From NCBI GenBank assembly GCA_004144345.1, contig SEEL01000007.1:62001-126000 (forward strand): DNA of 64,000 nt. The letters run 5' to 3'. The position numbers and the translations under genes were made by a program. Below, piece by piece: positions 1-8,615 of the stretch (positions within the stretch are counted from its first letter, which is position 1; each line of letters opens with the position of its first letter). The notes below the pieces were generated by a model. The model was not told the DNA's origin. It ran no database searches and saw only the letters and a program-made list of their open reading frames with translations. This DNA comes from Hyphomicrobiales bacterium. Its GTDB lineage: Bacteria > Pseudomonadota > Alphaproteobacteria > Rhizobiales > Devosiaceae.

Positions 1-59
1 TGGACGTCATTGGCAATCGAAGCAGCGCGATCGCCGGCGATAATGAATGCCCTGGTCAT
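1..59 (-). CDS. Partial CDS, N-terminus only, product unknown
   Basis: An open frame reads leftward from an ATG at 57-59 to the window edge and gives only 19 residues, beginning MTRAFIIAGDR. A purine-rich GGGGGA lies about seven bases upstream of the ATG, which supports this start. The fragment is too short to assign to a family. It lies on the same strand as the PilZ and cyclase genes and could be their downstream neighbour. Confidence 0.4.
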   Translation of the reverse strand, partial: MTRAFIIAGDRAASIANDV

Positions 60-126
60 GGGTCATTCCCCCAATTCAGCGCCCCAACGCTGTCCTAGGA
101 GAATGCCGATGAACCGGAGTTGAATG

Positions 127-450
127 TCAGCCGGCAGGCAGGAATTGGACGCCCATTTCCTTGAGCGCGCGCCAGGCGACGCGGCAGGGCTGCGGCCGGT
201 GACCGGGGACCATCAGGTCGAAATTGTTCGGGATGCCGCGCACCGTGGCGAATTCGAGCTTGGCGCCGCCTTCGCTGAGATTGCGGACGACGCAGTCGAG
301 GCGGCTGCGTCCCCCATCATACACGATCGTCGCGACGATCATGGTGTTGCGGCGCGGCTGGAGCCGGTTTTCACGACGGGAGAGCAAGTCTGGGCCTCGG
401 GTGTATGTCTTGCCGACACAATGCCCTAGTCGGGTTTGCGATCCCGGCAA
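127..450 (-). CDS. PilZ domain protein
   Basis: This 107-residue protein carries the PilZ signature: an arginine-rich stretch (RLQPRR, about residues 29-34) followed by a beta-barrel segment with NLSEGGAKLEF. PilZ domains bind cyclic di-GMP through the N-terminal arginines and the D/NxSxxG motif. Here the second motif reads N-L-S-E-G-G, so binding is plausible. No other domain is visible, so it probably works as a small adaptor in the cytoplasm. It lies 45 bases downstream of the cyclase gene on the same strand and may be co-transcribed with it. An internal start at the MIVATIV methionine would remove the arginines, so the longer start is preferred. Confidence 0.85.
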   Translation of the reverse strand: MPGSQTRLGHCVGKTYTRGPDLLSRRENRLQPRRNTMIVATIVYDGGRSRLDCVVRNLSEGGAKLEFATVRGIPNNFDLMVPGHRPQPCRVAWRALKEMGVQFLPAG

Positions 451-495
451 CAGTTTCGGTCGAATGCCGCCAAACGCGGCAGGCCGCCATTAACC

Positions 496-2271
496 CTAGG
501 TCAGCCCCGCCTTCTCGAGTCCCGCAATATAGCGGTCGAGGAGACCCTTCTCCATGAAGCGGAGGCCATCGCGCAGCGACGCCGATGTCATCGCCGGGCG
601 GAGGTAGATGAAGCGCTCGAGCGCGTCCCGGGCCTGCTCGAGCCGTCCCTCGGCGGCGTAGTAGGTGGCGAGGTCGCGATAGGGCCAGGTGAGGCCGGGA
701 CGCTCGGCCAACGCCTGCCTTGCCAGCTCGATGCCCTTTTCCGGGCGGCCGGCGGAGAAATGGGCGAGGCCCATCCCCAGATGCACGTTGAAGGCAAACG
801 GATCGAGCGGCGACAGCCGCGCCGAATGGTCGAAGGCGGCGAGCCCTTCCTCCGGCCGGCCGAGATAGACCAGCCCGTAGCCGCGCCGCATCCAGGCCCA
901 GGCATGGTTGGGGTCGAGCTGCAGCGCCCGGTCGGCGAAATTGACCGCCTGCCGCACGTCACCGCCGAGCTGCATCATGGCGGAGGCGAGGGCGGTAAGC
1001 GCCGTCGGATCGTCGCCGACCGTCTGCGAGGCGATTTCGATCAGCCTCTCGCCCTCGGCACGCTCCGCGGCAACGTCGGTGGCCCAGTTGTAGGCCACCT
1101 GCTGGCCGCGTGCCCAGGCGGCGAGACCGGCGGCGAGACCGTAATTGGGTTCGAGCGCCAGCGCCCGCTCCAGATAGGCGATGGCATGCGGGTTCTCGGC
1201 CATGCGATGCGCCCACAGATGGGGCAGGGCCCGCATCACAAGGTCATAGGCGGCGAGCGTCTCGGGGCGCTTGGAGCGCGCCCGTTCGACTTCGACGCGG
1301 CGGATCGACGGCTGGATGGCGCTCGCGACCTCGGCAGCGACCTTGTCCTGGAGGTCGAAGAGATCGGAGACGGCGCCGTCCACCTTGGTGGACCAGATAT
1401 GATTGCCCGTCTCGGTCTCGACCAGCTGCGTGGTGATGCGGACCCGCTCACCGACGCGCCTCACGCTGCCCTCGACGGCATAGCGGACGCCCAGCTCCTT
1501 GCCGATCTGGCGGACGTCGATGGCACGGCCCTTGTAGGCGAAGGCCGAGTTGCGGGCGATGACGAAGAAGTCCTTGATCCGCGACAGGGTGGCGGTGATT
1601 TCCTCGACCACCGCGTCGGCGAAATAGGACTGGTCGGCCTCGCCCGACAAATTGTCGAAGGGGAGCACCACGACCGACGGACGGCTCGACTGGACGATGC
1701 CCGGTGCCTCCGTCGCCAGCGCATTGCCGGGCTTGGCCGCGACGCCATCCGGGTGCCAGACATAGATGCGGACGGTGCGCGAGACGTTCTTGAGCTCGGT
1801 GGGGCCTAGATCGGTGAACTGCAGCTCGCTGCGCCCGTCGAGATATTGATACATCCACTTGGTGATGCAGATGCCGCCTGGCGGCGCCATGACCTGGACG
1901 CGGACCGACAGATTGACGCCCGAGCCGTAGAGATCGTCGCCGGCAACCAGCACATCGGCCAGCACGATGCCGGCGCGGATCTGGAAATAGCCGCCACCCG
2001 GCTGCTTCATCTTGCGTTCGTGCAACTCGCGCTGCAGCGAGGCGGTCCACTCGACGGCGGCCACGACGCTCTGGAACTCGGCCAACAGGCCGTCGCCCAT
2101 GGTCTTGAACACCTTGCCGCCCTGCCGGCCGATCGTGCGCGCGATCAACCGATCGTAGACCCGCTGCACGAGGCGCAGGGTCTGACGTTCATTGATCTCG
2201 GTCAGCCGGGAATATCCGACGACGTCGAGCGAAACGATCGGGACCAGCTTGCGGTCCGGTTGAGCTGCCAT
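496..2271 (-). CDS. Class III adenylate cyclase with TolB-like and TPR regions
   Basis: This 591-residue soluble protein has three parts. Residues 1 to about 170 form a class III nucleotide cyclase domain, with metal-binding aspartates at D16 (SLDVVGYSRL) and D60 (TMGDGLLAEF) and a YGSGVNLSVR segment matching the VN-R catalytic motif. Residues of about 200-330 resemble the TolB/FlgO-like domain often found after such cyclases (VVLPFDNLSG, YAVEGSVRR). The rest is tetratricopeptide repeats (for example LQLDPNHAWAW, GRPEEGLAAFD). No membrane segment is seen. It presumably makes cAMP in response to a partner bound by the TPRs. This architecture is common and multicopy in rhizobial-type genomes. 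The substrate is inferred, since guanylate cyclase activity cannot be excluded. Confidence 0.9.
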   Translation of the reverse strand: MAAQPDRKLVPIVSLDVVGYSRLTEINERQTLRLVQRVYDRLIARTIGRQGGKVFKTMGDGLLAEFQSVVAAVEWTASLQRELHERKMKQPGGGYFQIRAGIVLADVLVAGDDLYGSGVNLSVRVQVMAPPGGICITKWMYQYLDGRSELQFTDLGPTELKNVSRTVRIYVWHPDGVAAKPGNALATEAPGIVQSSRPSVVVLPFDNLSGEADQSYFADAVVEEITATLSRIKDFFVIARNSAFAYKGRAIDVRQIGKELGVRYAVEGSVRRVGERVRITTQLVETETGNHIWSTKVDGAVSDLFDLQDKVAAEVASAIQPSIRRVEVERARSKRPETLAAYDLVMRALPHLWAHRMAENPHAIAYLERALALEPNYGLAAGLAAWARGQQVAYNWATDVAAERAEGERLIEIASQTVGDDPTALTALASAMMQLGGDVRQAVNFADRALQLDPNHAWAWMRRGYGLVYLGRPEEGLAAFDHSARLSPLDPFAFNVHLGMGLAHFSAGRPEKGIELARQALAERPGLTWPYRDLATYYAAEGRLEQARDALERFIYLRPAMTSASLRDGLRFMEKGLLDRYIAGLEKAGLT

Positions 2272-2350
2272 AGATGTTCCGCCCCCCGGCGGTTACCGGG
2301 CGCTTATAGCACTCGATATTGAACCGGCAACAAGATCAGTCAGCAGAGCC

Positions 2351-3346
2351 TTAGTATACCGTTGTCAGGACTTCGATTTCTTTTGGCTGCCCCGGCTGGA
2401 TTTCAAAGGCGCGGTTGAAGACCGTATCGCCGCGCTTCGCGAACACGACATAGTCGCCTTCCTGCAGCACCGTGGAGGGGAAGGCGCCGGTATTGGTGAA
2501 GATCGTGCTGGCCCCGTCGGCTGTCTTGATGGTCCAGTCGACGTCGGCAATGGCCTCGCCGCCGGCTTCGCTCACCAGCTTGAACGATACCTGCGCGGCC
2601 CGGTGGTAAAGCGTGGCGTCGGTCAACTGGCCTGGGTCGACGCGCAGATCCGCCCTCACAATGGCGTTCACATCCCCAAAATAGGAGACGATGTGGTAGG
2701 TGCCGGCGTTGACCGTCACGATGTCGTTGGCGCCGAGCCCCTGCGCCACCAGCACGCGCTCCGCCTCCGAGCTGCTCGCGGTGAGGACATCGAAGCGCAG
2801 CAGGTTGATCGGGATCGCGACATCGCCGGTGACAGCCGCGCTGAGCCGGAGCCCGCCCGCTTCGAGCACGACGCTCTTGTCGTTCTGGCCCTCGGCGACG
2901 GTGATCGTGTCGCTGGCCTGCGCCCGCCCATAGGCGACATGCACCACGTAATTGCCGGGTGACAGTTCGACCTGCGCCACGGCGCTTTCGGACTTGGCGG
3001 CGAGTTCGAGCTGGCCGGCGGAATCGGTGCGGGTGGAAAAGATGCGCCAGACGAGGCCTTCGCCGATCGAGCGCCCGCCATCGGTGATCATGGCGGTCAG
3101 CGTCACCGGCTGGGGATCGGCGGTAGCCGTGGCGATGGCTTCGGTCGCCGCGGTGGGCGCATCGGCGGGCGCGGCGGTTTCGGCCAGCGGCTCGGCCGCG
3201 ATGTCAGGTCCGCCGGGCTCGCCATCGGCAAGCGGAGCGTGGAACAGGGGCAGCGGCGCGGGCGTCGGCGCCTGCTGGCCGAGCGCCAATCCGGCTCCGG
3301 CCAATAGCAGCGGCAGCGCAAGCGCCAGTGAACGCAGGAATTTCAA
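2351..3346 (-). CDS. Exported protein with repeated beta-sandwich-like segments
   Basis: The 331-residue product starts with a clear signal peptide (MKFLRSLALALPLLLAGAG, then LALGQQA). A proline- and alanine-rich linker follows to about residue 80. The remainder looks like two or three repeated beta-rich units with phrases such as SPGNYVVHVAYGRAQ, NAGTYHIVSYFGD and QEGDYVVFAKRGD. That G-x-Y-V/H pattern is typical of carboxypeptidase-regulatory or Ig-like folds, so a periplasmic or surface binding role is likely. I do not recognise a specific family function. It is divergent from the nitroreductase gene, with 103 bases between them. Confidence 0.75.
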   Translation of the reverse strand: MKFLRSLALALPLLLAGAGLALGQQAPTPAPLPLFHAPLADGEPGGPDIAAEPLAETAAPADAPTAATEAIATATADPQPVTLTAMITDGGRSIGEGLVWRIFSTRTDSAGQLELAAKSESAVAQVELSPGNYVVHVAYGRAQASDTITVAEGQNDKSVVLEAGGLRLSAAVTGDVAIPINLLRFDVLTASSSEAERVLVAQGLGANDIVTVNAGTYHIVSYFGDVNAIVRADLRVDPGQLTDATLYHRAAQVSFKLVSEAGGEAIADVDWTIKTADGASTIFTNTGAFPSTVLQEGDYVVFAKRGDTVFNRAFEIQPGQPKEIEVLTTVY

Positions 3347-3395
3347 GTTTCGACCACCCCGAATGCCGCAACCGCGGGCGGACGCATCGCTACCC

Positions 3396-3423
3396 TTGGA
3401 TTGGGGAAAAGCTGTGTCATAAG
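3396..3423 (+). promoter_or_regulatory. Candidate sigma-70 promoter for the nitroreductase gene
   Basis: TTGGAT at 3396-3401 and CATAAG at 3418-3423 are separated by 16 bases, and the start codon lies 26 bases downstream. The match is only fair and is an inference from consensus. Confidence 0.35.
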
Positions 3424-3449
3424 GGCGTTAACCTCGCAAGGACCCGCCG

Positions 3450-4028
3450 ATGCCCGCCAATAATGCCATGCTCGACTACCTCAAGACCCGCCGCTCTGTG
3501 GGCATCGGCTTCCTCAAGGACCCCGGCCCGACGCCGGAAGAGGTGGAGCAGATGCTCACCATTGCGACGCGCGTGCCCGACCATGGCAAGCTGACGCCCT
3601 GGCGGCTGGTGCTGATCGAAGGCGATGACCGGGCCAAGGCGGGCGAGAAGCTGGCGGCGATTGCCAAGCAGAACAATCCGGCGCTCGACGAGGCTTCGCT
3701 CGACATCGAGCGGCGGCAGTTCCTGCCCGCGCCGCTGACCGTGGGCGTGATCTTTTCGCCGCGGCCGCTGCCCAAGGCGCCCGAACTGGAGCAACTGCTT
3801 TCGGCCGGTAATGTCTGCTTCAACCTGATGCACGCCGCCTTCGCCATAGGCTACGCGGCCGTCTGGGTGACGCGCTGGTTCGCTTTCGATACCGCGGCAC
3901 AGGCGATGCTCGGCGCGCGGGCAGGCGAGCGCTTCGTTGGCTTCGTCCATATCGGCACGCCGACGGCGGTGATCGAGGACCGCGACCGGCCCGACCTCAG
4001 CAAGGTGGTGAGCCGCTGGCAGGGTTAA
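3450..4028 (+). CDS. Nitroreductase family protein (YdjA-like)
   Basis: A 192-residue compact nitroreductase. The N-terminal RRSVGIGFL and the VPDHGKLTPWRLVLIEG segment match the FMN-binding pattern of the small YdjA/TdsD-like subfamily, in which a homodimer uses FMN and NAD(P)H to reduce nitro groups, quinones or similar compounds. Length is usual for this subfamily. The C-terminal RFVGFVHIGTP is also typical. The physiological substrate is unknown. The next gene begins 57 bases later, behind CtrA-like boxes, the first of which overlaps the stop codon of this gene, so the two are probably separate transcription units. Confidence 0.88.
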   Translation: MPANNAMLDYLKTRRSVGIGFLKDPGPTPEEVEQMLTIATRVPDHGKLTPWRLVLIEGDDRAKAGEKLAAIAKQNNPALDEASLDIERRQFLPAPLTVGVIFSPRPLPKAPELEQLLSAGNVCFNLMHAAFAIGYAAVWVTRWFAFDTAAQAMLGARAGERFVGFVHIGTPTAVIEDRDRPDLSKVVSRWQG

Positions 4029-4060
4029 GCCTCCGTTAACGCTTGTTAGTGCTTTGTTAA
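4025..4060 (+). promoter_or_regulatory. Two tandem CtrA-type boxes (TTAA-N7-TTAA and TTAG-N7-TTAA)
   Basis: TTAA at 4025-4028 and TTAA at 4036-4039 are exactly seven bases apart, the consensus CtrA site. TTAG at 4046-4049 and TTAA at 4057-4060 form a second site with one mismatch. The sites lie 21 bases apart, immediately upstream of the transglycosylase start at 4086. TTAA is scarce in this GC-rich sequence, so the clustering is unlikely to be accidental. Binding by CtrA is inferred. Confidence 0.6.
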
Positions 4061-4085
4061 CCGAGAGCTTCACCCGGGATTCGCC

Positions 4086-5159
4086 ATGGGCGTTTCGCCA
4101 ATTGCCGTGCCGCAGAATCTTGCCCAGGTGCTCAACAGCGCCGGGGATAAGTCCAATGTCGATTTCGACTATCTGCTGCAGACCGCGATCCGCGAATCCA
4201 GCCTGAACCCGGAAGCCAAGGCCCCGACCTCGTCGGCGGTCGGGCTCTTCCAGTTCCTCGAATCGACCTGGCTGCAGGTGATGAAGGAGCAGGGGCCGCG
4301 GCTCGGCTACGAGCAATACGCCAATGCCATTAGCGTCGATGGCGACGGTGATTACGTTATCAAGAACAAGGGCCTGCGGAAGGAGATTCTCGCACTGCGC
4401 GAGGACCCGCAGATCGCCGCCGACATGGCCGCCGCCTTCACCCAATCGAACGGCGCCTATCTCGAGGCGAAGTTCGGCAAGATGCCGAGCGGCGGCGAAC
4501 TCTACATCGCGCATTTCCTGGGGCCACAGGGTGCCGAGAAACTGCTGCGCGCCGGCCTGCAGAACCCCGAGCAGATTGCCGCCCGGATTTTTCCCAAGCA
4601 GGCCAAGGCAAACCCGACAATCTTCTATTCTGGCGGCGAGCCGCGCACGATCAAGGAACTCTATCGCGCGCTGGTCGCCAAGCATGTCGGCGCCTCGCAA
4701 CCGGTGAACACGATCGACGATTCGAAATTCACCGCGCAGCAGATGGCGGGAACCACCGGCCGCTGGTCGACCGAACAGGTGCCGTCGCGCTTCACCAGGG
4801 CGGACATGTCCTTCACCTCATTCTTCAGCACCGAGGCGCCGCGCACCGCGACCGAGCCGCTGATCGCCGTGGACGCGTTGCAGTCGCTGGTGGCGCCGGA
4901 AGTGTCGGCGCCGCTGGTGTCGGCCTATGCGCCCGCCGCGCCGGTCTACCAGGTGCAGCCGCTCGATCTCGAACTGGGTTTCGTGCCGCTGCCGGCGCCG
5001 CCGCCGCTGGTGCCGCAACAGGCGCAGGCGGATGCGCCTCTCGATCTCCTCTCGCTGCCGGCCGAACCGGTCAACGACGGCGCGCCGCGGGCGCGCGTGC
5101 TGATGACCCGCGAGCCGGGCAACAGCGCCTTCCTGACCCAGCTTTACGGGCAGGAGTGA
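4086..5159 (+). CDS. Lytic transglycosylase (SLT domain) protein
   Basis: A 357-residue protein with a soluble lytic transglycosylase domain in residues of about 25-195. The catalytic glutamate is E37 in AIRESSLNP, followed by the family segment AVGLFQFLESTW and later GELYIAHFLGP. Such enzymes cleave the MurNAc-GlcNAc bond of peptidoglycan to give 1,6-anhydro ends. The C-terminal 150 residues are proline- and alanine-rich and probably disordered. No classical signal peptide is visible, which is unusual for a periplasmic enzyme. Export might use another route, such as a flagellar or secretion apparatus. Tandem CtrA-type boxes upstream suggest cell-cycle control. Confidence 0.88.
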   Translation: MGVSPIAVPQNLAQVLNSAGDKSNVDFDYLLQTAIRESSLNPEAKAPTSSAVGLFQFLESTWLQVMKEQGPRLGYEQYANAISVDGDGDYVIKNKGLRKEILALREDPQIAADMAAAFTQSNGAYLEAKFGKMPSGGELYIAHFLGPQGAEKLLRAGLQNPEQIAARIFPKQAKANPTIFYSGGEPRTIKELYRALVAKHVGASQPVNTIDDSKFTAQQMAGTTGRWSTEQVPSRFTRADMSFTSFFSTEAPRTATEPLIAVDALQSLVAPEVSAPLVSAYAPAAPVYQVQPLDLELGFVPLPAPPPLVPQQAQADAPLDLLSLPAEPVNDGAPRARVLMTREPGNSAFLTQLYGQE

Positions 5160-5185
5160 GGTTAACCCGCTCCCAACAAACAGGG

Positions 5186-5200
5186 TGAACCGTTCCTTAA
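5186..5200 (+). promoter_or_regulatory. Candidate CtrA-type box before the DUF2336 gene
   Basis: TGAA at 5186-5189, seven bases, then TTAA at 5197-5200 matches the CtrA consensus with one mismatch. It sits 43 bases before the start codon at 5244. A further lone TTAA lies at 5162-5165. This is weaker than the pair before the transglycosylase gene. Confidence 0.35.
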
Positions 5201-5243
5201 ACGTTGCCCGATAGGGTCTCCGACGATCCTGCCGGAGAGCGTA

Positions 5244-6452
5244 ATGGTTGCGTACCAGGACTTTGTGTCCCTGAGTCAGTCGGGCGATAGCGAAGAGCGC
5301 GGACAGGCCGCGCATCTGGCTGCGCAGGCTTACCTGCGGCACACCGGTCCCGCCGACGAACACGCCGCGCTCTACGCCGCGCTGATCGGCTTTCTCGACG
5401 ATCCGTCGGTGCGCGTCCGCGCCGCGCTGGCCTATGGTCTGCTGCATGCGGCGGAAGCGCCGCGCCCGATCATCCTCGCGCTCCTGCAGGACAGCGAGAT
5501 CATTTCGCGCGCCGTCGCGCAATACTCGCCGGCACTGATCGATGCCGATCTGATCGGCCTGATCCGCAAGGCGGGTCTCGTCATTCTCCACGCTATCGCC
5601 ATGCGCGAGCGTTTGAGCGCGCGCGCCGCCGAAGCGCTGATCGCGCGCCAGGAGCGCGACGTGACGCTGCGGCTGCTGCCGCGCGACGACGTGCCGGTGC
5701 CGCAGGCACTGCTGCTTAAATTGGCGGTGGAGCAGGGCATCGACGATGCCCAGATCCGCGGTGCGCTATTGGGGCGCAGCGATCTTCCCGCCGCCGCGCG
5801 GCTGGCGCTGGTTGAGGCGGCAGTCGCAGCCCTGCGTGGCGCGCGCATCGTCAAGGGCGCCATCGCGGCGCCGCGGCTTGAGCGCTTGCTGCGCAACGCG
5901 ATGGATACGGCCCTGACCGCCATCGGCGAGGGCGAGGCGATCGTCGGTGAAACGCCGTTCGCCTCGGAACTGGTGGCGGCCGAGCGGGTCAATACGCGCG
6001 TCATGCTGCATGCCGTGGTCAATGGCCATGTGCTGTTCTTCGCCGATTGCCTCGCGGCCCTCGCAGAAACCCCGCGCGAAAAAATCTTCACGCTGCTCGA
6101 AACGGGCAGCCGTCCCGCGCTCAATGCGCTGCTGGCCCGCTGCGGCCTCAGCCCGGCGGTGCGCAACATGATGGCCCGGCTGATCTGCCACGCCCGCGCC
6201 GCCGACCTTGCCGACGACGTGACGGCACGGCATTTCGTGGTCACCGCGCTGACCGAGGAACTGATCGTCGAGCATGACGGAATCATTCCGCCCGAGCTCG
6301 AAGAAGCCTTCGCCTATCTCAGCGAGCAAAACGTGGCTCTGGCGCGGCGTGCCGCACGCGGCGTGATGTCGGCCTTTGCCGGTGATTTCGCCGGCGAGCG
6401 TACCATGCATGTCATCACCGGCGACGACCGGCTGGCGCTGCCTGCCGCCTAG
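5244..6452 (+). CDS. DUF2336 domain protein with HEAT-like helical repeats
   Basis: A 402-residue all-helical cytoplasmic protein of the alphaproteobacterial DUF2336 family. The N-terminal part has HEAT-like pairs (FLDDPSVRVRAALAYGL, DSEIISRAVAQYSP) and a repeated helical pattern continues to the end. No catalytic motif or membrane segment is seen. Members often occur near cell-cycle or motility genes, and the upstream TTAA motifs fit that setting. The molecular function is not known. A protein-interaction scaffold is the most that can be inferred. Length is in the family range. Confidence 0.82.
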   Translation: MVAYQDFVSLSQSGDSEERGQAAHLAAQAYLRHTGPADEHAALYAALIGFLDDPSVRVRAALAYGLLHAAEAPRPIILALLQDSEIISRAVAQYSPALIDADLIGLIRKAGLVILHAIAMRERLSARAAEALIARQERDVTLRLLPRDDVPVPQALLLKLAVEQGIDDAQIRGALLGRSDLPAAARLALVEAAVAALRGARIVKGAIAAPRLERLLRNAMDTALTAIGEGEAIVGETPFASELVAAERVNTRVMLHAVVNGHVLFFADCLAALAETPREKIFTLLETGSRPALNALLARCGLSPAVRNMMARLICHARAADLADDVTARHFVVTALTEELIVEHDGIIPPELEEAFAYLSEQNVALARRAARGVMSAFAGDFAGERTMHVITGDDRLALPAA

Positions 6453-6496
6453 TCGCTCTGTCCAATCGAACCCCTGAGGGCTCGCTTGGCCAACCG

Positions 6497-7273
6497 CTAG
6501 TAGCGGAACTGCTCCGACAGCACGCGCTCTTCGAGGCTGGTGCCCGGATCGAACAGCAGCGTCACCTGATGCGTTTTGTCCTCGCGCACGACGACCTCGG
6601 TGACGTCCTTGAATTCGACATTGTCGGCGACCGCGCTTACCGGCCGCTTTTCGGCCTCATGCGTGCGGAAGGTCACCGTCACGGCATCGCTGAGGATGGC
6701 CCCGCGCCAGCGCCGCGGCCGGAACGGCGAGATCGGCGTCAGCGCCAGCAGCGGCGCGTCGATGGGCAGGATCGGACCATGCGCCGACAGATTATACGCC
6801 GTCGATCCGGCGGGGGTGGAGAGCAGAACGCCATCGCAGATCAGCTCCTCCATCTGTGTCCGCCCGTCGACGACGATCTCGATCTTGGCCGCCTGGTAGC
6901 TGGTCCGGAACAACGACACTTCGTTGAGCGCCAGCGCCGCATGCTTGCGGCCCGTCCGGTCGGTCACATGCATCTGGAGCGGCGTGATGCGCGTTGGCTT
7001 GGCCGCCACGAGGCGCTCGATCAGCCCCTCATCGGCATAGTCGTTCATCAGGAAGCCGACCGACCCGCAATTCATGCCGAACACCGGCACGCGGCGCTCC
7101 ATCAGCTTGTGCAGCGTCTGCAGCATCAGCCCGTCGCCACCCAGGGCCACGACGAGTTCGGCATGATGGATGCCGCAATCGCCATAGAGGCCGCGCAGCC
7201 GCGCCATGGCGGCCTCGGCCTCGGCGGTGCCGCTTGAAACGAAACTGACGCGATCGGAAGAAAAGTCTGGCAT
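6497..7273 (-). CDS. nadK: NAD kinase
   Basis: This 258-residue enzyme phosphorylates NAD to NADP in the cytosol. The hallmark GGDG motif is at residues 45-48 ([14 protein letters not shown]). The NE motif appears in [11 protein letters not shown], and the conserved glycine-rich loop in [21 protein letters not shown]. Length matches the short bacterial form without an N-terminal extension. It is convergent with the DUF2336 gene and divergent from the diguanylate cyclase gene. Nothing is odd about the sequence. Confidence 0.97.
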   Translation of the reverse strand: MPDFSSDRVSFVSSGTAEAEAAMARLRGLYGDCGIHHAELVVALGGDGLMLQTLHKLMERRVPVFGMNCGSVGFLMNDYADEGLIERLVAAKPTRITPLQMHVTDRTGRKHAALALNEVSLFRTSYQAAKIEIVVDGRTQMEELICDGVLLSTPAGSTAYNLSAHGPILPIDAPLLALTPISPFRPRRWRGAILSDAVTVTFRTHEAEKRPVSAVADNVEFKDVTEVVVREDKTHQVTLLFDPGTSLEERVLSEQFRY

Positions 7274-7413
7274 TCCTGCCCCTTAGCCATGCAGCGCCCT
7301 GCCTAGCACGGGCTGCCGGGCGCTGCCAGCAAGCCCGTCATTAACGTTTACTTGCGCCGCTCCATCGAATGCCACGCATGGTTCTCGCCAAGCCCTAAGG
7401 AAAGACGGGCAGG

Positions 7414-8487
7414 ATGGCCTTCCACTGCCATAGACCCGATGCCACCATGCACACCGATAAGCTGACCGATGAAGATGCCCGCCTCGCCGCCCTCCGGCGC
7501 TACGAGAACCGCGATCTTGGAGAATCGCGGCCCTTCGAGCGCGTCGTCGAGCTGGTGCAGCAGGTGCTCGGCGTGCCAATGGCGGCGGTCAGCCTGATCG
7601 ACGCCGACACGCAATGGCTGAAGGCCCGCCGCGGCCTCGAATTTGACGTGACGCCGCGCGCCGAAGCGTTCTGCAACTACACCATCGCGCAGCGGGGGCC
7701 GTTCGCGGTTCACGACGCGCGCACCGACGAGCGCTTCGCTGCCAATCCGATGGTCACGGGCGAGCCCTACATCCGCGCTTATCTCGGCGTGCCGCTGACG
7801 ACGCCCGACGGCTACAATGTCGGCTCGCTCTGCGCCATCGACAACGAGCCGCGCCTGTTCGACCGCGCGCAGGGCGAGATCCTCAAAAAGCTCGCCGAGA
7901 TCGTCGTCGAGCATTTTGAACTGCAGCAGATCGCCCGGCAGGATTCGCTCACCGGGGCGCTGACCAGGCGCGGCTTCTTTGCCGAGGTGGAAAAGGAATT
8001 CCTCCGCGCCACCCGCTATGACCGGCCCTCGTCGCTGATCGTACTCGATGTCGACCACTTCAAATCCATCAACGACCGCTATGGCCATGCGGCCGGCGAC
8101 GCCGTGCTGGTGTCGATCGCCAACGCCTCGATGTCGACCATGCGGCGGTCGGACATTTTCGGCCGCATCGGCGGCGAGGAATTCGCTCTGCTGCTGCCCG
8201 AAACCGCCGCGCATGAGGCGGCCGAGGCGGCCGAGCGCATCCGCCAACTGGTCGAGACGACGATTGTGCAGGTCGGCGGCACCGAAGTGCGGGCGACCGT
8301 GAGCCTTGGCATTGCGCCGGTTCCGCCGGCGGCAGAGGGTGTCTCGACCTGGTTCAACGAGGCCGATATCGCGCTCTACGAGGCCAAGCGCTTCGGCCGC
8401 AACCGGGTGGTCGTCAGCAAGCCGCGCCGTCCAGCCACGCCCGAGGGCATGCCCGACGCCGCGCAGGAAGCGCCGCTCCTGCATTGA
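7414..8487 (+). CDS. GAF-GGDEF diguanylate cyclase
   Basis: The 357-residue protein has an N-terminal GAF sensor domain (about residues 40-170, with GVPMAAVSLIDADTQWLKA) and a C-terminal GGDEF domain. The active-site motif is GGEEF at residues 253-257. An RxxD product-inhibition site (RRSD) sits exactly five residues before it, so cyclic di-GMP synthesis with feedback control is expected. The start could instead be the ATG at 7447 (MHTDKLTD), which begins closer to the conserved region. A purine stretch before 7414 leaves both open. No membrane segment is present, so the signal sensed is intracellular. Confidence 0.9.
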   Translation: MAFHCHRPDATMHTDKLTDEDARLAALRRYENRDLGESRPFERVVELVQQVLGVPMAAVSLIDADTQWLKARRGLEFDVTPRAEAFCNYTIAQRGPFAVHDARTDERFAANPMVTGEPYIRAYLGVPLTTPDGYNVGSLCAIDNEPRLFDRAQGEILKKLAEIVVEHFELQQIARQDSLTGALTRRGFFAEVEKEFLRATRYDRPSSLIVLDVDHFKSINDRYGHAAGDAVLVSIANASMSTMRRSDIFGRIGGEEFALLLPETAAHEAAEAAERIRQLVETTIVQVGGTEVRATVSLGIAPVPPAAEGVSTWFNEADIALYEAKRFGRNRVVVSKPRRPATPEGMPDAAQEAPLLH

Positions 8488-8521
8488 ACCCGGCCCGCCC
8501 GGATGCTAGCAGAGCCCCGAC

Positions 8522-8597
<76 letters not shown>

Positions 8598-8615
8598 GTC
8601 TTGCTGGAGTGCCAC

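Noticed and set aside
436-1809. Plus-strand frame of 457 codons opposite the adenylate cyclase
   Set aside because: The minus strand encodes clear cyclase, TolB-like and TPR motifs; the plus frame has none.
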